30,375 nt of DNA from Nemertoderma westbladi (lineage: Eukaryota; Xenacoelomorpha; Nemertodermatida; Nemertodermatidae). Of this stretch, positions 20,008-29,474 are shown in pieces. Made by a program: the position numbers and the translations under genes. How positions within the stretch are numbered: the stretch's first letter is position 1; each line of letters opens with the position of its first letter. The notes beneath the pieces were generated by a model. That model worked only from the letters and a program-made list of their open reading frames with translations. It made no database searches and was not told the origin of the DNA. Where the stretch lies: NCBI GenBank assembly GCA_032718475.1, contig JAUCBJ010001391.1, positions 1-30,375 of the forward strand, given 5' to 3'.

Positions 20008-20540
20008 AAACTGAATAGATATTATCTTTACAAAAGTAATAGTAAACATTGTGTCTTTACAGCTTTAGTGCTGTTTCTTGATTCTATCTCATTAACCTTA
20101 CTGTATATACTATGAAGAATCCCATAAAGAAACGTCACTGTTTTAAATGACAGGAAGATATCAAAGAAAGTTAAAAAATGTAAACACGCAGGATAGAGAA
20201 CAAAGATCAATGGTAATATAGTTAATATTAATTATAGTTAATATATCTATATTACTATTATTATACAGATATTTTCACCTTTTTTGCCTAGTTATCAGAG
20301 ATGGTCGAGCTCCGCCGATTGATGGTCATTGATATAGGTTTATCAAATGATTGTAAATATAACTTTAGTTTGAAAGTGATATAAAACCTTTGGTATGGAT
20401 TTCCGGTCGTGGCTACATTTATATAAATAACAAAAATGCTTTTAGACGCAATCAAAATTCAACCATATCCAGGGGAAAATGGACGCAAATAACAGCCGAT
20501 TGCGAGCAAAAATGAAACTGTAACAGTGTTATAGGCTTTC

Positions 20541-20598
20541 ATTTATTGTTTTGGTTAGAATAGACTGCCACTGCAACCTGTTCCTTTCCCTAAATTTA
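20541..20598 (+). repeat. Dispersed repeat, copy 1
   Basis: TTTATTGTTTTGGTTAGAA followed after a diverged stretch by AACCTGTTCCTTTCCCT, matching 23741-23795 over about 55 bp with a handful of differences. Same orientation in both places. Confidence 0.65.
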
Positions 20599-20641
20599 AA
20601 TCATCATTGTTGATTCACCAAGGCGGTTTTGCGTCAATTAT

Positions 20642-20782
20642 AATAAATCACACGCTAAAAATGTAGCTGCGGAGAGAACTTTAATATACATATTTTCTGA
20701 GACAGAGACAGCCTCTGTCTCAGAAATAAATATATTAAAGTTCTCTCCACAGCTACATTTGTATGGTAGCTTAGCTTGTGAT
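20642..20782. repeat. Large near-perfect hairpin with arms of about 49 bp
   Basis: The left arm AAATGTAGCTGCGGAGAGAA...CTGAGACAGAG (20658-20707) pairs with the right arm CTCTGTCTCAGA...TTCTCTCCACAGCTACATTT (20713-20760) with only a few mismatches and a 5-nt loop (20708-20712). Weaker pairing of AATCACAxGCTA extends it outward to about 20642 and 20782, interrupted by about 10 bp. Probably a fold-back MITE; an expressed hairpin RNA is also possible. Confidence 0.85.
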
Positions 20783-21168
20783 TTTTGTCAAAAAAATATC
20801 TAATCAAAATATAATAGGCATATGCCCGTCAATCTCTGTTATAACCTTGTAAATATCAGCAGCAAGCTGAAATTTCAGTTTATCTGCCAATGATTGCTGG
20901 GATCTAATGGTTTCCATTGGTACCGGTACCGTTAAGTATGATTGCAGGAAAATAACTTGTCCTGTACATTGTTATATTAGTTTACTACCAAGCCAAGGAC
21001 AACTATACTGATAGTATATAGTAAGTACTGAAATCGTCATATATGGAGCTACAGTCAGACAGTGGTACAGTACCGGTAATTGATTAAACTGCACGACCTG
21101 TCCATCTGTCTCCCGCTGCCTTGTACTGAATAGATGTTACAACTTACAGCAGGCTATTTTCTGAACTA

Positions 21169-21285
21169 AAAAAAGGAAAAAAAGGTGTGAAAATGGACAA
21201 AATAAAAGGAAAAAAGGGAAAATTCTAAAAAAAAGGAAAAAAAGGAAACGTTCTAAAAAAAAGGAAAAAAAAAGGAAAAAAGGAA
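21169..21285 (+). repeat. Purine-rich AAAAAAGGAAAA repeats, right array
   Basis: Same sequence type and same strand as 19886-20007; the two arrays are direct, not inverted, copies. Contains repeats of TTCTAAAAAAAAGGAAAAAA. Confidence 0.8.
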
Positions 21286-21320
21286 ACTCTGGGAGGCCTG
21301 CAGAGATATCCATGGTAAAA

Positions 21321-21561
21321 TTTCCGTATAGGGAAACATATGCATGTTTCCCTATAGGGAAACAGGCAAAGTTAATTTTCGCATGTCTGTAAAACCCCCA
21401 GGGTAGTAGTTGGCTGCCTTGGGGCAGTAGTTATATTGAAGACAGAGTAGAGGTGAATGACCTAGTATATCTCACTTAATGCGCTATGTCATCAGTGAAT
21501 GCGCTATAGCGATTATGCAAAAATTTCCCTATAGGGAAATAAAAGTTTCCCTATATGGAAA
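21321..21561. repeat. Right subterminal TTTCCCTATAGGGAAA palindromes
   Basis: Copies at 21321-21336 (one mismatch), 21347-21362 (perfect), 21524-21539 (perfect) and 21546-21561 (one mismatch). The last two mirror the left cluster; the first two lie about 160 bp farther in. AATGCGCTAT also occurs twice near 21478-21508. Confidence 0.85.
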
Positions 21562-21608
21562 TTTTAAAATTTCCCTATTGGGCTAATTTCCCAGACTGTC
21601 ATTACAGC

Positions 21609-22532
21609 CCAGGTTGGAATTCATGCTCCAAAACTCGGACGCGTACCTGCGCGAATGACCGCAAACCAGATGCACGTTGCGCGTTTGGGTGAGACAGGTG
21701 CGCGTTCGGGTGTGAGACAGGTGCGCGTTGCGCCTCAGCGCGCAGCTCTGCCTCTGATGCGCACCACAAATTAATTGAAATCACGAAAATACACAAAAAA
21801 ATTTCGCTCGCTGCGCTCGCATTAGTTTCTCATTTTCAATTCTTCAAACAGTCAAATCACTTCACCATAATACTGTAATACCGGCAACCGGAGCTGAATT
21901 TGTCTATTTATTTTAACTACAGTACTCTATTGTTGTATTGTTATTAGGCAGTTAGGTCTATGCTATGCCGATGTTACGTTAGTAAACAGGTAAAGTCAGA
22001 AAGTAACAATGTATTATACTGTTATAACTATAAGTATGACTTAATTATAAGCCAACTGTATGTTTAAGCCTAATTGTTAGGTAGGCCTATACAAAGTATT
22101 ATTGGCAGACTGGTACCTATTTCAATATTCGTTTTTTTGAAATTACCGGTACATGTTTTGTTTGTAATCTAAAATAATATTTTCTGTTATAAAAGCAGTG
22201 AGCCCGATGGGCCACCATAGTAGTGGATTAAAAAAATATTTTTTAATATTAACAATTTTGATGTTGCAAAAATTACATTTATTATGTAAGCCTAGATTCA
22301 ACGTACAGACAGACAGACGTAAAGATAAGCTTAAAACGCTCAAACTTGTAAAATAGGAATGTGAAATTGTTCTTATGAACTGTGCGATTTTTTGAGATAT
22401 GCATGACATGAGCTGCGCGATTTTGTTTGGATTATGACATATGATGAGGTGCGCGACGAGCCAATTTCAGGTGCGCGGTGATTTCAAAACAACAAAGCGT
22501 ACCTGCGCGCTCATGCATGAATTCCAACCTGG
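21609..22532. mobile_element. hAT-like non-autonomous element, 924 bp, 8-bp target duplication ATTACAGC
   Basis: Perfect 18-bp TIRs CCAGGTTGGAATTCATGC (21609-21626) and its complement (22515-22532). ATTACAGC flanks both sides (21601-21608 and 22533-22540), the 8-bp length of hAT elements. Subterminal AGGTGCGCG/ACCTGCGCG motifs recur on both sides (two of AGGTGCGCG in the left 150 bp, two near 22450-22480, ACCTGCGCG next to each TIR). The interior is AT-rich with no transposase. Its left TSD overlaps the right TSD of the 4-kb element, so the two insertions abut. Confidence 0.88.
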
Positions 22533-22540
22533 ATTACAGC

Positions 22541-23261
22541 ATTAATATTGTATAAAATATTAATAAATAAAATAGTATAAAAATATTAATGCAGGCAGAG
22601 TGATGCAGATTATAATGCTGATTAATACAGATTCCACATCATCTATTATCTGATTTACCGGTATTACACCAAATAGACAAATATCAATATCTGATAGTGA
22701 GAGGGAGAGTCAAAGAATACATGTAGCCATCCAGCATCTGTTGTCTTTAATAATCTGTATTATATCCCTGTCAGTCGGTGAGAAGTCAAAAATTGGACTT
22801 CAAGTCCAATTTTAGACTTCAAGTCCAATTTTGGACTCCAAAGTCCAATATTGGACTTTAGAACAACTCCAAGTGTACCCATGCTGCCATACTGTATATC
22901 GGTATTTAAATCAAAACTGCATCCCATATCAGTACATATATATTACATAATTACAATGCAACATTATTTTAATGATCAAATTAATTATTATATGTATTAT
23001 ACAATGTTATAAACAGGGATCGCACACGTACAGTCAGACATCAGTAGTTACTTTTTGCGGTAGTGGTATAGCTTTGCGGTAGCCTTACTGCCTTAGCGGT
23101 GTATACCGCGGTAGCGTAGTTGAGTTATAGCTGTATAGTTCATTCATACCCATACTGACTGCCATACCTGTGGTATTTTCGTATGGCAAAAATAAGACTA
23201 CTGTAAACTGTAACCTATTATGTTATTGAGTTAATGTTTATTGACTAATTGTTTTGATTAG
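22541..23261. other. AT-rich spacer with palindromic GGACTT/AAGTCC words and a GCGGTA cluster
   Basis: No gene seen. 22793-22860 has a run of ATTGGACTT/AAGTCCAAT words in both orientations, able to fold in several registers. 23055-23120 has repeated GCGGTA words and GGTGTATACCGCGGTAGCG, resembling the interior of the MITE at 13150-13457; it may be a decayed relative. Confidence 0.55.
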
Positions 23262-23690
23262 GTTCACTGTGTCAAGTCTCAAGTACAATGCACACATCTC
23301 TGCATCTCCAACCAGACACTATATAAAATTGGAGTTGGAGGTGTCTCATTCAGTCATTGGTTCCCCCAAGCTTGACACTAGAACAAAGCCGCCTCCGCTT
23401 TGCAGGACATCGCTTTAAGCCGTGAGGACCAGCCAGTGCACCTCATGGAGTGAATAAGCATGGTGGACAGCCCATGACTTTCTTGAGACGCATCTTTCTT
23501 ACTGTCTTAAAGGACACTGGCCTTGAAGATGCGGATGATCTAGCAAATGTCATGGGTGATAAGGCTGTAAGAGTGTAAGGGAGTTGTGGAGGCGCACTTT
23601 TGTCAACAAGCCAGCACAGCATTCTTAATACATAATAGGGCCTATATATATAATGCAGCTGCAATGAATCATGCCGATTGTAGTAGTAGT
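23262..23690 (+). mobile_element. LINE family A copy 3, 3' fragment with short interrupted duplications
   Basis: Homologous to 12440-12800, from the TTCACTGTGTCAAG segment to the 3' end with a (TAG)3 tail. The coding frame is destroyed by six insertions of 6-16 bp. Five of them end in the same 4-5 bases that precede the insertion point, for example CAAGtctCAAG, ATCTctgcATCT, TTGGAgTTGGA, TCATTcagTCATT and TCTTtcttactgTCTT. A CATAATCTTGTACTTTGGCAGT-type segment of about 20 bp is deleted near 23440. Confidence 0.88.
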
Positions 23691-24433
23691 ATGTGGTGAG
23701 GTTATAGGGCTCCTTCAATTGGTAAAGTCAAAAGTGGCCGTTTATTGTTTTAGTTAGAAAAGCATGCCTCTGTAACCTGTTCCTTTCCCTCAATTGGTTT
23801 ATGATTATGACGTGTGTTACTTGTTACTTCTGTAGGGCCTACTTATTATGTGGAGACCCCAACACGTTAATCAGTTACTAATCCCATTTCATTATCCTGT
23901 TATCCAGCCGTTTTATAATACCCTTCCTGTTGTATGGAAAAATTAGAAGAGATGAAACTTGTAGTATTTCTTTCTGATAGGGCTCCCATCAGCCCATAGC
24001 CTTAGACGAAATCGTAGCTTGTACTGTAGTTAGCCTTAGCAGCAGCTGCAGTTGGCTAACCTGGCATTGCTACCACTATCCACCAAACTGCCAAATATAA
24101 TTTGTAATTAAATATTTGTTGGAGCATAATCTAATCTAGTCCTAAAGACACTATAAAGTCCTGGGTACATAAGGCTGTAAGGTTAGACCTAACATGAATG
24201 TAAATTGTAAACTAAACAATATGCTAAAAGTAAAGTACAAAGTACCTAGAATGCATGAATGTACCATTATATTCTAAGTACAGTCAGACAGTACAGTCAG
24301 TACACTGAAGATACATACAGAGCTGCAAAGGTAACTTTCCATAACTTAACAGCTGTCTGGCTGTCTCTCATCTGTCATGCTTCATGTACCGGTACCTTTA
24401 AGTTCGATTCTCAATGTCACGTCCAAGATTGGA
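23691..24433. other. Spacer between two LINE fragments, with dispersed repeat copy 2 at 23741-23795
   Basis: No gene seen. The 23741-23795 segment matches 20541-20598. The rest is AT-rich with frequent TACAGTCAG and TACCGGTA words. Confidence 0.55.
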
Positions 24434-24619
24434 CTTAACTACTACTACAAGGATCGGCATGCTGCATTGCAGCTGCATTTTTAAGAATGCTGTGCCGGCT
24501 TGTCAACAAAATTGCACCGCCACAACTCCCTATCACCCATCACATTTGCTAGATCATCCGCATCTTTAAGGCCAGTGTCCTTTAAGATGCGTCTCAAGAA
24601 AGTCATGGGCTGTCCACCC
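24434..24619 (-). mobile_element. LINE family A copy 4, 3' end fragment of about 186 bp
   Basis: The reverse complement matches 12626-12800: GGTGGACAGCCCATGACTTT through GATGCGGATGATCTAGCAAA to CAGCATTCTTAAAAATGCAG and a (TAG)n tail. Strongly 5'-truncated, as expected of an ordinary target-primed LINE insertion, and free of the duplications seen in copy 3. Confidence 0.9.
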
Positions 24620-26227
24620 TATATGGAATATTGACAAAAAGCGCGCCACACTGATTCTGGTTAAATGAAAAGCGCACCAACCATTGAAAGATTGTCCATT
24701 AAATTTTGCAATTATTGTAATCATTTATCAGTTTATACTGCAGTACCTACGCTATACAGACCTAGAGCTAGACCCACTCCTACAGTATTTTAACATGAAA
24801 ATGCGAGCGTAGCGAGCAAGAAAATTTTGCAGAAATGTAAACATGACTAGGCGTACAGTAATACTGTAATAATCAGATAGTACAGTAGTAGGTCAACCGA
24901 GTGTTTTTAAATACAGATGTGAGTAAATTGCGAGCGTAGCGAGCAAGAAAATTTTAAAGTTTTTTGGTTAACCGACTATTTTTTACCTACAGATGTGATT
25001 ATGAATTAAATCGGAGTGTAGCGAGCACGGAAAATCTGCTGAATCGTGGTTTTAGGCTATATTGCACCTTTCAAATAACTCATATTTTGAAAGACAATAA
25101 AACTTTGGCCTGATTTGTGATTGGCCATGATGATTAACGTGAATTGGATACGGTACCTTCAATGCTCAATCTGTCGGTTTGTCCATAATGTGGCAGTGCA
25201 AAACAGTTCAAGCAGTCAACAGTCAAGGCACGGAACTACTTCTATAGGTTAATAAACAAATACTGTAATAAAATATCACTGTATGTAATCAAATATCCCT
25301 ATTACTGTATAATAGTTATTAGAATGATGAATAAGAGTAGAGCGTACAGTAGGCAGGTATACGTATAACACACAAACTGAAACAAACAAAATTTTTAAGG
25401 CCTAGGCCTAACTCTTTTTAAAAATAGGCTCTACTGGCAGACCGGTATAATTTCAAGTAGAGTGGCTGGATATTAGGGCTCGATCGGAGTAGTATGGTTA
25501 TCGTTCGCCAATCGCTCATAATCAATCATACTGTAGGTCTAATTACAGAATTAATTTCATAATTTATAGATTTACGAATTTTCAATTTAAAATTTAAGTA
25601 ATTAATTTATCACGGACAGACGGCCTGACGCTGACGGCTAAAAATTACCTACAGTACATAACTCACTACAGCACTAACTGTCTAACTGTGGTTGAGGTGT
25701 GTACTGTAGGAAGCCTCCCGTACGTGTACCAGTACTACAGTCTGACAGTACGGTATGCTGGCATGATAGCAGTAAATGGCTGCAGTGGCAGTGGTACAGT
25801 GTACAATCATAGTAATCAATATTTAATCAATTTTTTTACAGTAGGGCCTACCTGTAATAGACTGCTAGTCAGCCAGCTGGCCAGTACCGGTACCAGTACT
25901 GCAGTACAGTCAGTCAGTCATTGACTTTAAGTAAATAGGCCCACTAGCGTAGCGAGGGTAGGGTCCCAGGGTCCCGGGACCCTACCGTGGAGATTCCAAC
26001 TTACACTAACTCTGAGAGCATTTGGCCATCGTCAAGTTCCGTTAAATTAAAAAAAATTATAATGACAAGTGCAATAAACCGAATATTAGAAAATATTCGA
26101 AGTTGAAGTTGCTTTGGAAAGGAGCCCGACCCCAGACCAGATACAATCCACATTATCCCAGGCAGGAAAATAAGAAAATAAGTAGTAGAAAGGAGACCAT
26201 ATACCCCATCAAAGTGTTGTAGCCAGG
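24620..26227. other. AT-rich spacer with repeated GCGAGCGTAGCGAGC motifs and a GC hairpin
   Basis: No credible gene. GCGAGCGTAGCGAGC occurs at 24803 and 24930 and, diverged, at 25012, each followed by AAGAAAATTTT-like sequence; the block from GGTCAACCGA to CAGATGTGA (about 24892) is duplicated as GGTTAACCGA to CAGATGTGA (about 24965). This is a decayed tandem repeat. A related TAGCGTAGCGAGGG precedes the hairpin at 25957-25986, and GCTCGCTGCGCTCGC lies at 21806 within another element. Confidence 0.6.
25957..25986. repeat. GC-rich hairpin with a perfect 11-bp stem
   Basis: GGTAGGGTCCC (25957-25967), an 8-nt loop, and GGGACCCTACC (25976-25986). The centre GGGTCCCGGGACCC is itself a 14-bp palindrome, so two foldings compete. 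Confidence 0.8.
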
Positions 26228-26258
26228 CCTCCAGCCCCTATTGAAAAGTTTTATTTTC

Positions 26259-26490
26259 TGCGCCGAACGCGGCGCCGGGTGCCAAAAATCCTGCGCCGGC
26301 TCTGAGCAAAACCACGCCGGATGCCAAAAATCCTGCGCCGGCTCTGAGCAAAACCACGCCGGATGCAAAGAATCCTGCGCCGGCTCTGCGCAAAACCACA
26401 CCGGGTGCAAAAATCCTGCGCTGGCTCTGTGCAATGCAAAATGCTGCGCCGGGTGAAAAATCTTCCGCCGGCTCTTCAAAGCTGCACCGG
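26259..26490 (+). repeat. Left subterminal 42-bp minisatellite
   Basis: About five GC-rich units; CCTGCGC starts at 26290, 26332, 26374 and 26415 (periods 42, 42, 41). Each reads CCTGCGCCGGCTCTGAGCAA, then AACCACGCCGGATGCAAAAAT with variations. It stands out from the AT-rich surroundings. Open frames through it (Cys/Gly/Ser repeats, 26241-26456) are a by-product of the period. Confidence 0.9.
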
Positions 26491-27829
26491 GCTGACTGGT
26501 ATAAGACATAAAATGTTAAATCTGGCTGTTATACTGTACAGTACGTGTAGTTTATTCTGTTTATCTATTATACTGCAGCTGCATATAGTAATGTATGTAA
26601 TTTATAAAATATGTATGACGTATGTAATGAAACATATCCCGCCCCCATGACCCCCTCCCCCCACCCCCTGTCTTGAGTTGATGGTACCTAGAAGAGACAT
26701 GTACTGTATTCATTTAAATACTGCATGATATCGTATTGTATTCGAATTCGACAAACTTATGTTCGTTCCATAACAAGTAATAATAAGATACCAAAATAAA
26801 AGTATGGGGAAGGATTTGGATATTTGAATATATTAAACTTTATATGGTTTTAATAATTATTATTTTTGCATGTTAAACTAAATCATCAGGTACAGCGTGC
26901 CATTAAGAAGTATTCATGGTATTAGGTATTGGCATTTGTTTGTAAAGTAGCTTTAAAAAAGTAAAGGAAATTGTGCTAATCCTAGTTGTTACATTATATT
27001 ATATTAAAGTTGTGATGTGTATATGTTATATCTGTATATTAAAGACCACTAGTACTCTTAGTCCTTGTATTTATGTAGGCCTACTACTGCTACTGTACGT
27101 TCTACTTTACTACATCTACGTACTGTGGTCCGGTATACGTCTATGCTACAGATACGGTATGTCTGAATGAATAATGACTAGCTAGCTGTATGTTATGTTA
27201 TTAATATCGCCAGAATAACAATAAAATATATAATTTTTGCACATGTACGTACACGTACAGTAGATTAAAATAAAATGAACACATATCTGGCAAAGTACGC
27301 TAATAAGCGTATGTACTATTGTAAGAAAAATACGGATAATGGTATTCAGGTAAAATTAGTAAAATAATTAAAATTATAGTTTATTTACAGTACTTACAGT
27401 TGGTGCATATTAATTATTTAAAAAAATTGATTACAGTAAAATTAAATTAAAAACCGGCAAAGCATACTTAGGTTCAAGTGCTTTAACAACATACAGTACT
27501 AAAGGCAAACATACAGACATATTAATAAGGGACAAGTTTACAATACTCTATAGGATACAACACAAAAATACGTAGTTATACGGAACATAAATTTGGTACC
27601 GTAGGTATGTCGCATAAGTAAAATATTACTGCTGAAATAAAACGCGCAAAATAAAGTAACTACAAAAGTTAGGACAACAATTAAACATAAAAAAACACTA
27701 TTTTAAAATTGAACACAAAAAAATGTTTTTTGGGATTGAAAAAATGAAAACAATAGGTACTGTAGCTAGATTTTGATGAAGATATCGTTGTATCCGAAAG
27801 ATATCCAAAAGATATCGCTTTCGCTACTG

Positions 27830-28640
27830 CCACTTGGCGCACAGGAGTATCACTTCACTACATATTAATTTTAAGGGACATTTCGCAGTCTAGTCTATTT
27901 TTGAATGTGTTCGCAAGCATGGAGTACCAAGGGTATTACGTGCATTAACAACACTTTCCGGTAATGGTAAAGGATTCCAAATGTTTACAACGCTGTCTGC
28001 AAAGTTGTTGCATCTCCTTTGAGTCCTACAGTTCGATCTTTTGTACAGCAGTACAGCGCCAAGGAAGCCTCGTGTTGAGCATTGGTGGAGTTTGGAGCGA
28101 AACTGCTGAACTGGAAGAAATTACTGGGCTCAATTTTGTCAATCCCGTTGATAAACTTTTATGTTGTTAAAAGGTCGGCTAGTACATGGCGATATATTAA
28201 TGTCGGTAGTTTGAGTGCCCGTAGTCGGTTTTCATATGACAACTCAGCCAGCGATAGTACAAGGCGAGTGGCACGGTGTTGTACTTGTTCAAGACGATCA
28301 ATATATATCATGTTGGAGATACGGCGACCAAACAACTGTGTCGAATTCAAAGAGAGGCCGAACAAGGGATTTGTATAACAGGGTCAGAGGGTAAACATAG
28401 GAGCTTCCAAATATGTGAAAGTTATATTAAATGGACGAATCGCATGGCACGGGCTGCAGTATTTGTGCAGTGAGTTGTGAAGGACAAGTCTGGTGTAAAT
28501 GAAATTCCAAAATCACGTTCCTCGTTTGCCGAAAAAAGTGTACGTCCATTCATTGTGTAAAGTTCAGAAGTTGCTTGGGGATTTCTAGTTAAACTAGATG
28601 CATGACCTTCTGACCTTGCACTTGGAGTCATTGAACTGCA
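27830..28640 (-). mobile_element. 3' remnant of a LINE RT (CR1/Rex-like) inside the 3.2-kb element
   Basis: The minus strand reads, in order: SELYTMNGRTLFSANEERDF and GISFTPDLSFTTHCTNTAAR (28577-28455), then IYIDRLEQVQHRATRLVLSL and the following LSYENRLRALKLPTLIYRH segment (28310-28180), then degraded NIWNPLPLPESVVNA and LRTHSKID-like sequence to about 27880. The order (thumb, then QRRATR-LSYEERLRxLxLPTL, then WNxLP) is that of the C-terminus of CR1-type LINE proteins. Frameshifted; no core RT motifs remain. Confidence 0.75.
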
Positions 28641-29164
28641 ATTTCCAATGGTTACACCATTCCACTAGCGTCTAGATCAGCCGGTCAGCCAGTAAGGCCT
28701 GTGTGTCAGTAATAAATTGTTTCATTATTAATAGTGCCATAGTATAACTGTATAAGTCGTTTTGTTTTATTCACTGTACAACTTTATCCTGTTTTATTAT
28801 GTGCAGTTTTATTTATACGCTTCTATTCTGCTATTGTCTATGACAGCGGTGTCTCCATCCAAATAATATAATATACTGTAATATAAATATAGCTTATACA
28901 ATACAGCATGTAAATAAATAAACTGACTGACCAATAGCAATAATGACTGATGAGCTGATAGCTGGAACTGTGATAGCCTACCTGCCTACTTCCTAACAGC
29001 ATACTGGCATAAGGTTAAATACGTAAATAAATGACCAGTTTCAGTCAGCCAGTGTGAGTTTCCATTCTGCCTCATGCATGGCCAGTTGTTATTGTGTTGC
29101 TGTGCTGTTGGTCTGATGAACGCATGTCTGTTGTCGTGCTGTCTCAGTCTCACTGTCTGCCTGG

Positions 29165-29448
29165 TGCTAGGTTCGGCTGATTTCTGCGCCAGGCAAATAT
29201 GTACGCCGGGTGTGCTGGGCTGATTCCTGCTCCGGCGCCGGGTCAATTTCTGCAGCGTCGACGCCGGGAATATTTCGACGCCTGCTGCGCCGAGCGCAGC
29301 ATCTCTACCATTGCCAGTGCTCCGCCGGCTACGCCGGCGTAGCACATCTCTGCGCCGACCCTTCCGGCTCATTGCCCGGCGTAGCACATTTCTGCGCCAG
29401 CTCCCGGCGCAAGTTCTAGTGCTGCGCCGAACGTGCTCGGCGTACATG
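29165..29448 (-). repeat. Right subterminal GC-rich 42-bp minisatellite, inverted relative to the left array
   Basis: GTAGCACATCTCTGCGCC (29339) and GTAGCACATTTCTGCGCC (29381) are 42 bp apart; farther in (29165-29330) units are more diverged but keep GCGCCGG cores. Reverse-complemented it reads GCGCAGAAATGTGCTACGCC followed by GGGCAATGAGCCGG, resembling the left unit GAGCAAAACCACGCCGGATG. Confidence 0.8.
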
Positions 29449-29474
29449 TAAAACTTTTCAATAGGGCCTCCAGC

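Larger units (their letters stand above)
19872..21300. mobile_element. Possible nested hAT-like non-autonomous element, 1.43 kb
   Basis: CAGCCCTCCCAG at 19872-19883 and CTGGGAGGCCTG at 21289-21300 form a 12-bp inverted pair with one mismatch, starting CAG as hAT ends do. Directly inside both ends are AAAAAGGAAAA-type arrays. The flanks GTGAGAGA and CAGAGATA match at only 5 of 8 positions, so a target duplication is not proven. Single TTTCCCTATnGGGAAA-like palindromes lie just outside both ends. Confidence 0.4.
17602..21598. mobile_element. TIR DNA element, 3997 bp, 5-bp target duplication TCATT, no transposase seen
   Basis: The left end CAGTCTGGGAAATTAGCCC (continuing AATAGGGAAA) recurs as an exact reverse complement at the right end, giving about 28-29 bp of perfect TIR. 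TCATT flanks both sides (17597-17601 and 21599-21603). Next to both TIRs lie clusters of TTTCCCTATAGGGAAA palindromes. The ends start CAG like hAT elements, and a 5-bp duplication is known for the hAT5 group, but superfamily assignment is inference. The interior carries a LINE remnant, purine repeats and a large hairpin, none of which encodes a transposase, so the element must be mobilised in trans or is dead. Confidence 0.8.
26236..29466. mobile_element. TIR DNA element, 3231 bp, 8-bp target duplication CCTCCAGC, inverted 42-bp subterminal arrays
   Basis: Perfect 18-bp TIRs CCCTATTGAAAAGTTTTA at 26236-26253 and, inverted, 29449-29466. CCTCCAGC flanks both sides exactly (26228-26235 and 29467-29474). 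Directly inside each TIR is a GC-rich minisatellite of 42-bp period, and the two arrays are related and in inverted orientation. The middle is AT-rich and contains a LINE remnant; no transposase is visible. The 8-bp duplication fits hAT, but the ends do not begin with the usual CAG, so the superfamily is open. Confidence 0.85.

Noticed and set aside
22143-22409. 88-codon minus-strand ORF as transposase of the 924-bp element
   Set aside because: Far too short, with no DDE, zinc-finger or hAT dimerisation motif.
24398-24415. tRNA-derived SINE suggested by AAGTTCGATTCTC
   Set aside because: No A box at the right distance and no second copy of the flanks in the window.
26241-26456. Cys/Gly repeat protein over the 42-bp array
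   Set aside because: The 42-bp period keeps frames open by itself; one unit is 41 bp, and the array is a subterminal part of a transposon.
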